From positions 1 to 9,989 of the forward strand of contig RFTO01000031.1 of NCBI GenBank assembly GCA_009923375.1: 9,989 nucleotides of DNA, given 5' to 3'. Below the pieces are notes generated by a model. It saw only the letters and a list, made by a program, of their open reading frames with translations. It was not told where the DNA came from and made no database searches. Within the stretch, counting starts at the first letter, position 1. Every line of letters begins with the position of its first letter. A program made the translations under genes and the position numbers. Positions 5,777 through 9,989 of the stretch are shown one piece after another. Source of the DNA: Actinomycetota bacterium (GTDB lineage Bacteria > Actinomycetota > Actinomycetes > S36-B12 > UBA5976).

Positions 5777-6775
5777 TCAGTTCTCAGACTTCACTTCTCG
5801 GCCCATGAAGCGCTGCAGCATCGTGCTCGGCGCCAACTCGTGGTAAAGCACTTCCACCATCTGCTCAGTGATGGGCATCTCGACATTGTGCGCATGTGCC
5901 AATTCCAGTAACGCGCGAGACGTGGGCACTCCTTCACAGACTCCCTTGGCTAGGGATGTTGCCTCATCGACGCTTCGACCCTGTCCAAGGTGTACACCGA
6001 AAGTACGGTTTCGAGACAGGGGAGATCCGCATGTGGCGACAAGATCTCCCATCCCTGCCAAACCGGAGAAGGTCACAGGGTTCGCACCTAACGCGACTCC
6101 AAGCCGGGCAATTTCGGCAAGGCCGCGAGTGATGAGCGCAGCTTGTGCATTCTCGCCGAAACCAAGTCCGATGGCGATTCCAGCAGCAAGCGCAACCACG
6201 TTCTTAGCCGCACCAACAATCTCTGTTCCGAGCACATCTGTGCTGGTGTAAGGACGGAAGCGCGCAGTTGTGCAGCAACGCTGCACCAACTCGGCGACGT
6301 GCTCGTCGTATGCCGCGACAGTGGTCGCCGCCGGCTCACCATGCGCGATCTCATCTGCCAGGTTCGGCCCAGACAACACTGCGAGGCGCTCGAAGGGAAC
6401 ACCAGCGACCTCATGCACGACCTGGGTGATACGTAGGCCGGTGCTGAGTTCAATGCCCTTCATCAGCGAGAGGACGATTGCTGTGGCTGGAATCTGCGAA
6501 CCCCATTCGCCGAGATTGGCGCGCAACGACTGAGCTGGGATGGCGAGCACTACGAGTTCAGCTGCTGCCAGCGCTTGGCGCGCATCTGCTGTCGCCATCA
6601 CTGATGCAGGCAAGGTCAGCCCGGGTTGGTAGGCGTGGTTGGTGTGGGATTCATTCACCTCGTCCACGATCGACTGCGAGCGAGCCCAGATGACAACGTC
6701 ATTGCCAGCATCGGCGAAAACCGATGCGAGCGTGCTACCCCAGGAACCAGCGCCCATCACTGCGATCGTCGTCAT
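5777..6775 (-). CDS. gpsA: NAD(P)-dependent glycerol-3-phosphate dehydrogenase
   Basis: GpsA reduces dihydroxyacetone phosphate to sn-glycerol 3-phosphate, the backbone for phospholipids. The 332-residue protein has the N-terminal Rossmann glycine motif VMGAGSWGS (6-14), the SLMKGIE block (103-109, lysine near the active site), SGPNLADEI (135-143), GTEIVGAAKNVVA (183-195, catalytic K191) and the C-terminal substrate-binding GLAGMGDLVATC with SRNRTFG (238-249, 254-260). The length is normal. Its ATG overlaps the plsC stop codon by 4 nt (ATGA), a sign of translational coupling and a shared mRNA. Its product is the acyl acceptor at the start of phospholipid synthesis, so the pairing with plsC makes metabolic sense. 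Confidence 0.97.
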   Translation of the reverse strand: MTTIAVMGAGSWGSTLASVFADAGNDVVIWARSQSIVDEVNESHTNHAYQPGLTLPASVMATADARQALAAAELVVLAIPAQSLRANLGEWGSQIPATAIVLSLMKGIELSTGLRITQVVHEVAGVPFERLAVLSGPNLADEIAHGEPAATTVAAYDEHVAELVQRCCTTARFRPYTSTDVLGTEIVGAAKNVVALAAGIAIGLGFGENAQAALITRGLAEIARLGVALGANPVTFSGLAGMGDLVATCGSPLSRNRTFGVHLGQGRSVDEATSLAKGVCEGVPTSRALLELAHAHNVEMPITEQMVEVLYHELAPSTMLQRFMGREVKSEN

Positions 6776-7548
6776 GACTGCGCAGACTCCCCGAGATCGG
6801 TGCTTGAGTCGTTATCGCTGCGCTTCGCACCAGCGGCTGCACTTCCACCTGCATCCGCACCCGTGGACCCAGCGGCGGGCGGCGTCTCGCCGCGCAATTC
6901 CCCAACCAATCCACAGATTTGAGCATGCATCTCGTTTGTAGCCACGCGCAATGCGGCGGTGTCTGCTTGTTTACCTGCGTAACCAGACAGATCCATCAGT
7001 TCACCGATGGCGAAGCTGATCACCGGACGGCGACCAAGCTTCGGCGGCATCGCCCCGGCTGATCCCCATATCGCGGCAGGGATCAATGGCGCACCTGTAG
7101 TCAGCGCTAATCGAACTGCACCGGTCTTCATCGGCATCGGCCATAAGTCCTCACGCTTGGTGGTTGTGCCCTCGGGAAAAATAATCACACACCGCCCAGC
7201 TGAAAGTGCATCAGCAGCATCCTTCAATGACTGGGCTGCCTGGCTGCTGCGCCGATCCACGGGGATCTGTCCGATCGACCGAAGTACAGCGCCCAGCGGC
7301 CACTTGGCGAAGAGTTCCGCCTTGGCCATAAAACGCGGGTACCAACCTCGTTCGTACACAAAGGCGGCGACGATTGGTGGGTCCGCGATGGAGAGATGAT
7401 TCATTGCCAGAATGAAGCCGCCATTGGTGGGGAGCTGGGCATCCTTTGGGTGGCGGCGGCGGCCGAGCACATTCGCCATCACCATGACGATATTCGCCAC
7501 GATCCGCATCGTCACGGTTTGCGGTTCACGCAAGCTGACTCGTCCCAT
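6772..7548 (-). CDS. plsC: 1-acyl-sn-glycerol-3-phosphate acyltransferase (PlsC-like)
   Basis: This membrane-associated acyltransferase most likely makes phosphatidic acid from lysophosphatidic acid. Numbered from ATG 7548 (258 residues), it has acyltransferase motif I NHLSIAD (50-56, catalytic His51 and Asp56), motif II GQIPVDRR (93-100), motif III FPEGTT (124-129) and motif IV PAAIWG (157-162). The last 35-40 residues are a low-complexity Ala/Gly/Ser/acidic tail of the kind seen in actinobacterial homologues. An upstream in-frame GTG (7569) would add seven residues, but AAGGAGG lies between it and ATG 7548 at proper spacing, so I use the ATG. It is first in a plsC-gpsA pair, downstream of hup. 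The exact acyl acceptor is inferred from the motifs and from gpsA. Confidence 0.92.
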   Translation of the reverse strand: MGRVSLREPQTVTMRIVANIVMVMANVLGRRRHPKDAQLPTNGGFILAMNHLSIADPPIVAAFVYERGWYPRFMAKAELFAKWPLGAVLRSIGQIPVDRRSSQAAQSLKDAADALSAGRCVIIFPEGTTTKREDLWPMPMKTGAVRLALTTGAPLIPAAIWGSAGAMPPKLGRRPVISFAIGELMDLSGYAGKQADTAALRVATNEMHAQICGLVGELRGETPPAAGSTGADAGGSAAAGAKRSDNDSSTDLGESAQS

Positions 7549-7552
7549 CACT

Positions 7553-7559
7553 CCTCCTT
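7553..7559 (-). promoter_or_regulatory. Shine-Dalgarno site deciding the plsC start
   Basis: AAGGAGG on the minus strand stands 4 nt before ATG 7548. It lies inside the longer reading frame that would begin at GTG 7569, so the ATG is the better start. A TATCGT box (7568-7573) upstream could serve as a -10 with a short leader. Confidence 0.65.
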
Positions 7560-7586
7560 CATCGCTCACGATAGTGCCCTGATACG

Positions 7587-7626
7587 GCTTCGGGCTCAGA
7601 CGATGACAACCGTCTGAGCCCGAAGC
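7587..7626 (-). terminator. Strong hairpin terminator after hup
   Basis: GCTTCGGGCTCAGACG (7587-7602) pairs perfectly with 7611-7626: a 16-bp stem with an 8-nt loop, starting 17 nt past the hup stop. There is no T-run, as in many actinobacterial terminators. It separates the highly expressed hup from plsC, which has the same orientation and starts about 40 bp further on. Confidence 0.8.
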
Positions 7627-7643
7627 AGAGTGCTTGAGTGAAA

Positions 7644-8111
7644 CTACTTCTTCTTTGCAGCCTTCTTGGCAACCGGCTTCTTGGCAACAGGCTTAGCAGC
7701 AACCTTCTTGGCAACAGGCTTCTTCGCTACCGGCTTCTTGGCAACTGGCTTAGCAGCGGCCTTCTTAGCAGCAGGCTTGGCAGCGGCCTTCTTAGCAACT
7801 GGCTTAGCAGCGGCCTTCTTAGCAGCAACCTTCTTCTTACCGGACACGATGTCCTTGAAGTTAGCAGCGGCGCTGAACTTGGGGTAGTCCGTCGCCTTGA
7901 TCTTCACAGGCGCGCCGGTCTGCGGGTTACGGCCAGTGCGAGCGTTGCGGTGACCCTTCGAGAAGTTACCGAAGCCTGCGATGGCGACCTTGTCACCCTT
8001 TGCGGTGGCGGTGATAACGGTGTCGATGATTGCCTCAACGGCTTCAGCGGCGGCCGACTTGCTGGTGTCGAGACGCGCAGCAACGGCCTCGATCAACTCT
8101 GCCTTGTTCAC
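7644..8111 (-). CDS. hup: HU-family nucleoid DNA-binding protein with Lys/Ala-rich tail
   Basis: The 155-residue protein is a bacterial HU with an extra tail. Residues 1-90 form the HU fold: MNKAELIEAVAARL start, GFGNF (46-50) and the DNA-binding arm with RNPQTG (61-66). Residues 91-155 are made almost only of Lys, Ala, Pro and Val in AAAKPVAKK and PVAKK units, like the histone H1-like tails of mycobacterial HupB and Streptomyces HupS. The tail should bind DNA non-specifically and help compaction; in mycobacteria it is a target for lysine modification. The GTG start has AAGGGGAA just upstream. The gene has its own promoter region and terminator. The only uncertainty is tail length, since such repeats vary between strains. 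Confidence 0.96.
   Translation of the reverse strand: MNKAELIEAVAARLDTSKSAAAEAVEAIIDTVITATAKGDKVAIAGFGNFSKGHRNARTGRNPQTGAPVKIKATDYPKFSAAANFKDIVSGKKKVAAKKAAAKPVAKKAAAKPAAKKAAAKPVAKKPVAKKPVAKKVAAKPVAKKPVAKKAAKKK
7647..7841 (-). repeat. Coding repeats for the HU C-terminal tail
   Basis: This stretch codes for HU residues 91-155 and consists of repeated blocks translating to AAAKPVAKK (three near copies), PVAKK (several copies) and a final AAKKK. At the DNA level the blocks are near-identical, built on GCCAAGAAG- and GCTAAGCC-type codons, so slippage or recombination could change the tail length. Confidence 0.85.
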
Positions 8112-8115
8112 GGTA

Positions 8116-8123
8116 TTCCCCTT
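8116..8123 (-). promoter_or_regulatory. Shine-Dalgarno site of hup
   Basis: AAGGGGAA on the minus strand stands 4 nt before the GTG at 8111 (its G-run is 6 nt away) and supports that non-ATG start. Confidence 0.6.
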
Positions 8124-8223
8124 ATCGGAAGTGGTGATGAGATTGGGTGCGGCGCTCGGACATCACTTGTGGTTTCACACTCGCAGAGTGTTCCATCAGC
8201 CGTGAGAGCCAAATGCCGTTTCA

Positions 8224-8235
8224 TGTATAAATCTA
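8224..8235 (-). promoter_or_regulatory. Candidate hup promoter core
   Basis: On the minus strand TAGATTTATACA holds two overlapping -10 candidates, TAGATT and TATACA, in the only AT-rich patch upstream of hup. No matching -35 is evident at 16-18 bp. Use of either box would give a leader of about 100-110 nt that includes the 8177-8191 hairpin. Confidence 0.35.
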
Positions 8236-8450
8236 TTGCGCCGTAAGGGTTTTGCTCGAAAGCGGGGTCGGTGTGTCGGCGCGAGTTAGACGAGTCGTCG
8301 ACCGACTGATAACAGTGTTCAGTGCCGCATCCGCCCTATGTGGGCCTGTCAGGGTGCGGTGGGTACGGTCCTGATGCTCATCGGTACACTTCACGTCATC
8401 GCAAGCTCCGGACCGATTGCGTGGACACGCATGATGTCGGTGAGCAGCGG

Positions 8451-8522
8451 TGGGGTATGGGGTAATTGGCAGCCCAACTGATTCTGGTTCAGTTAGTCTA
8501 GGTTCGAGTCCTGGTACCCCAG
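8451..8522 (+). tRNA. tRNA-Gln (anticodon CTG)
   Basis: A full cloverleaf of 72 nt: acceptor TGGGGTA (8451-8457) with TACCCCA (8515-8521), discriminator G8522, and a D-stem with a GGG/CCC pairing. The anticodon stem ACTGA/TCAGT encloses loop TTCTGGT with anticodon CTG at 8484-8486. The T-arm is CTAGG-TTCGAGT-CCTGG. CCA is not encoded. It reads CAG codons. It lies 99 nt before tRNA-Glu on the same strand. Confidence 0.95.
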
Positions 8523-8621
8523 CGGTTGAACGTGCATGCGCTGGCGGGTCATTGGAATTAGCTCGTACGCACTATCGTTCGCCTTCACAACAGATGGACA
8601 TTTTTCGCTGTTGTAACTCAC

Positions 8622-8694
8622 GGCCCCGTTGTGTAGCGGCCTAGCACGCCGCCCTCTCAAGGCGGTAGCGCGGGTTCGAATCCCGTCGGGGCTA
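8622..8694 (+). tRNA. tRNA-Glu (anticodon CTC)
   Basis: A full cloverleaf of 73 nt: acceptor GGCCCCG (8622-8628) with CGGGGCT (8687-8693), the first pair being G-U, and discriminator A8694. The anticodon stem CCGCC/GGCGG encloses loop CTCTCAA with anticodon CTC at 8656-8658. The T-arm is GCGGG-TTCGAAT-CCCGT. CCA is not encoded. The 99-nt spacer from tRNA-Gln contains an inverted repeat, ACAACAG (8587-8593) with CTGTTGT (8608-8614), but no other recognisable feature. Confidence 0.96.
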
Positions 8695-8704
8695 CTCGTG
8701 AGAA

Positions 8705-8746
8705 ACGTGAGGCCGCCTGCGTCATGCAGGCGGCCTCACGTGTTTT
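8705..8746 (+). terminator. Intrinsic terminator after tRNA-Glu
   Basis: ACGTGAGGCCGCCTGC (8705-8720) pairs perfectly with 8726-8741: a 16-bp stem with loop GTCAT, followed by GTTTT. It ends the tRNA transcript 10 nt past tRNA-Glu. On the minus strand the stem is followed by TTCTC, so it may also stop readthrough from the convergent gltX. Confidence 0.88.
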
Positions 8747-8772
8747 CATAACACTGATCTTTCTGGGCCGGT

Positions 8773-8842
8773 TCAGGCTTTCCTACAACTCACCTGCATA
8801 CGCCCCATCAGGCTTTCCTGCGACTCACCTGCATGCGCCGCA
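8773..8842. repeat. 35-bp tandem duplication downstream of gltX
   Basis: Two directly adjacent 35-bp units (8773-8807 and 8808-8842) each begin TCAGGCTTTCCT and share ACTCACCTGCAT in the middle. I count 4 mismatches of 35, three of them A-to-G type. The array is non-coding, lies between the tRNA terminator and the gltX stop, and has no similarity that I recognise to a known repeat family. Confidence 0.85.
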
Positions 8843-8882
8843 TCGCCTAGGGCAGCTAAAGCGCGTCATGTCGCTGTGTCTC

Positions 8883-9989
8883 TCAACCCCGCGCGGCGGC
8901 GATGCGCTCAAGTGATGCATCGCGACCGAGGAGCTCCAATGCCTCAAACAGCGGTGGCGACACTCGTCGGCCGGTGACAGCAACGCGCACAGCGGTAAAC
9001 GCCACCTTCGGCTTCAATCCAAGATCTGTAATCAACGCTTGCCTTAGCGCGGCTTCGATTGCCTCCGCATTCCAGTCGCTCAAGGCGTTCAGGGATGCGT
9101 GCGCTCCCCCCAGCACCGACTGGGCCACATCACCTTCAACGTGCACGCGGTCATCAGCCTGCACCTCGAAGCGGTCGCCGATGAAGAGGAAGGTGAGCAT
9201 GTCGGCGCCTTGGGTGAGAACTTCCATACGCTCGGCGATTAACGGCACTGCGGACTCCAGCAATGCTGCTTGCGCATCGCTCACAACCTCGGGCAGCACA
9301 CCTGCAGCTTGCATAAACGGAACCAAGCGACGAGAGAGTTGCGCGACGGAAAGTGTGCGGATCCAATCGCCGTTGACAGATGTGCACTTGGCAAGATCGA
9401 AGCGCGCGGGGTTCTGGTTCACTCGCGTCACATCGAAGACCTGCGCCATCTCCTCTTTGGTGAAGAACTCACGGTCCTCACCAAATGACCATCCCAAAAG
9501 TGCGAGATAATTCGTCAGACCCTCGGGCAGGTAACCCTTGTCGCGGTACATCTGCAGCGATGACTCAGGATCCCGCTTGCTCAGCTTGCGGTTTCCTTCT
9601 CCCATCACATAAGGCAGGTGGCCGAAGCGAGGCATGACACCATCACCAACGCCGATGTCCGCAAGGGCGTCGTAAAGTGCAATCTGGCGAGGTGTGCTCG
9701 AGAGCAGATCCTCGCCGCGCATCACGTGAGTGACGCGCATCAACGCATCATCCACGGGGTTAACTAACGTGTAGAGCGGATCACCGTTGGCTCGAACGAG
9801 GACGTAATCAGGCACGTGCTCGGCGGCGAAGGTGATGGGCCCGCGGACGAGGTCGTCCCACACAAAATCATGACCTGGCATCCGGAATCGAAGTGCTGCT
9901 TGGCGTCCGGAGGCGACGGCGTCGTCCACTTGTTCGGCGGTCAGCGAGCGGCAGTGGCCATCGTAGCCAGGAGTCTTACCTGCTGCGCG
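8883..9989 (-). CDS. gltX: Glutamyl-tRNA synthetase, C-terminal part
   Basis: The gene runs off the right edge; 368 residues are visible, lacking roughly the first 110-130 that carry the HIGH signature. The visible part opens with PGYDGHCR, which matches the family block before the connecting domain. It continues with VWDDLVRGPITF, DYVLVRANGDPLYTLVNPVDD, VMRGEDLL and the class I KMSKS equivalent KLSKR (codons at 9573-9587), then the anticodon-binding C-terminal domain. It charges tRNA-Glu with glutamate in the cytosol. Actinobacteria normally lack GlnRS, so this enzyme is probably non-discriminating and also makes Glu-tRNA-Gln for GatCAB amidation; its neighbours tRNA-Gln and tRNA-Glu would be its two substrates. 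The Shine-Dalgarno and start are outside the window. Confidence 0.95.
   Translation of the reverse strand, partial: RAAGKTPGYDGHCRSLTAEQVDDAVASGRQAALRFRMPGHDFVWDDLVRGPITFAAEHVPDYVLVRANGDPLYTLVNPVDDALMRVTHVMRGEDLLSSTPRQIALYDALADIGVGDGVMPRFGHLPYVMGEGNRKLSKRDPESSLQMYRDKGYLPEGLTNYLALLGWSFGEDREFFTKEEMAQVFDVTRVNQNPARFDLAKCTSVNGDWIRTLSVAQLSRRLVPFMQAAGVLPEVVSDAQAALLESAVPLIAERMEVLTQGADMLTFLFIGDRFEVQADDRVHVEGDVAQSVLGGAHASLNALSDWNAEAIEAALRQALITDLGLKPKVAFTAVRVAVTGRRVSPPLFEALELLGRDASLERIAAARG

Larger units (their letters stand above)
8112..8450. other. Non-coding region between hup and tRNA-Gln
   Basis: I see no credible gene in these 339 bp. On the hup side there is the Shine-Dalgarno, a perfect inverted repeat ACACTC-GCA-GAGTGT (8177-8191) that would lie in the hup leader or act as an operator, and an AT-rich patch (8224-8235) with candidate -10 boxes for hup. 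On the tRNA side there is a nested inverted repeat at 8325-8359: CCGCATCC pairs with GGGTGCGG and encloses GCCC-GGGC. TACACT at 8385-8390 could be a -10 for the tRNAs, but it has no good -35. In Streptomyces-type genomes this interval carries leuC, leuD and a regulator; none is present here. Confidence 0.6.

Noticed and set aside
7549..7569. GTG 7569 as the plsC start
   Set aside because: A good Shine-Dalgarno (AAGGAGG) lies inside those codons and points to ATG 7548.
7638..8246. A 202-codon open frame on the plus strand opposite hup, rich in Leu-Gly-Asn/Ser repeats
   Set aside because: It is the antisense shadow of the repetitive Lys/Ala tail of HU. The repeat pattern comes from the hup codons, and the frame has no Shine-Dalgarno or family resemblance.
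8450..8644. A 64-codon plus-strand frame over the tRNAs
   Set aside because: It overlaps tRNA-Gln completely and runs into tRNA-Glu, and has no protein-like features.
8773..8842. CRISPR-like repeat
   Set aside because: The two 35-bp units are directly adjacent with no spacer, there are only two, and no cas genes are present.
8902..9510. A 202-codon plus-strand frame opposite gltX
   Set aside because: Ser/Arg/Thr-rich composition typical of antisense frames in G+C-rich genes; gltX itself is unmistakable.

Overview
The window is a stretch of ordinary chromosome from an actinobacterium. The clearest signs are the order of the housekeeping genes and an HU protein with a long Lys/Ala/Pro tail. 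By eye the base composition is moderately G+C-rich, in the fifties per cent rather than the seventies of Streptomyces. That would fit a smaller-genome or aquatic actinobacterial lineage, but I cannot place it further. I see no phage, transposon, CRISPR or toxin-antitoxin genes, and codon use does not change abruptly.

Left part (1-3130): the start of a DhaL-domain (YloV/DAK2 type) protein runs left out of the window and is divergent from rpmB (ribosomal protein bL28). Facing rpmB is the thiamine pair thiL-thiD, 4 nt apart. Divergent from thiL is a short lipoprotein of the DUF3515 family, and the two start codons lie only about 35 bp apart. Middle part (3131-7643): ddl (D-Ala-D-Ala ligase), then a Cys/Met-metabolism PLP enzyme on the opposite strand, then plsC-gpsA, which overlap by 4 nt and both serve phospholipid synthesis. 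Right part (7644-9989): the HU gene, a 339-bp non-coding stretch, tRNA-Gln(CTG), tRNA-Glu(CTC), a strong terminator, a 35-bp tandem duplication, and the C-terminal three quarters of gltX (glutamyl-tRNA synthetase).

The genes do not form one pathway. They supply cell-envelope precursors (ddl, plsC, gpsA), thiamine diphosphate (thiD, thiL), the ribosome (rpmB), nucleoid structure (HU) and glutamate/glutamine decoding (gltX with the two tRNAs its product would charge if it is non-discriminating). The order hup-plsC-gpsA-ddl-DUF3515-thiL-thiD-rpmB-DhaL is, from general knowledge, a conserved actinobacterial neighbourhood.

The most interesting signals are regulatory or structural. Four genes have a TANNNT box 6-8 nt before the start codon and no Shine-Dalgarno, as expected for leaderless mRNAs, whereas rpmB, plsC and hup have clear Shine-Dalgarno sites. 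There are two unexplained non-coding tandem repeats (12-bp units at 3194-3253, 35-bp units at 8773-8842) and several hairpins between convergent genes. I found no evidence of a novel multi-gene system.
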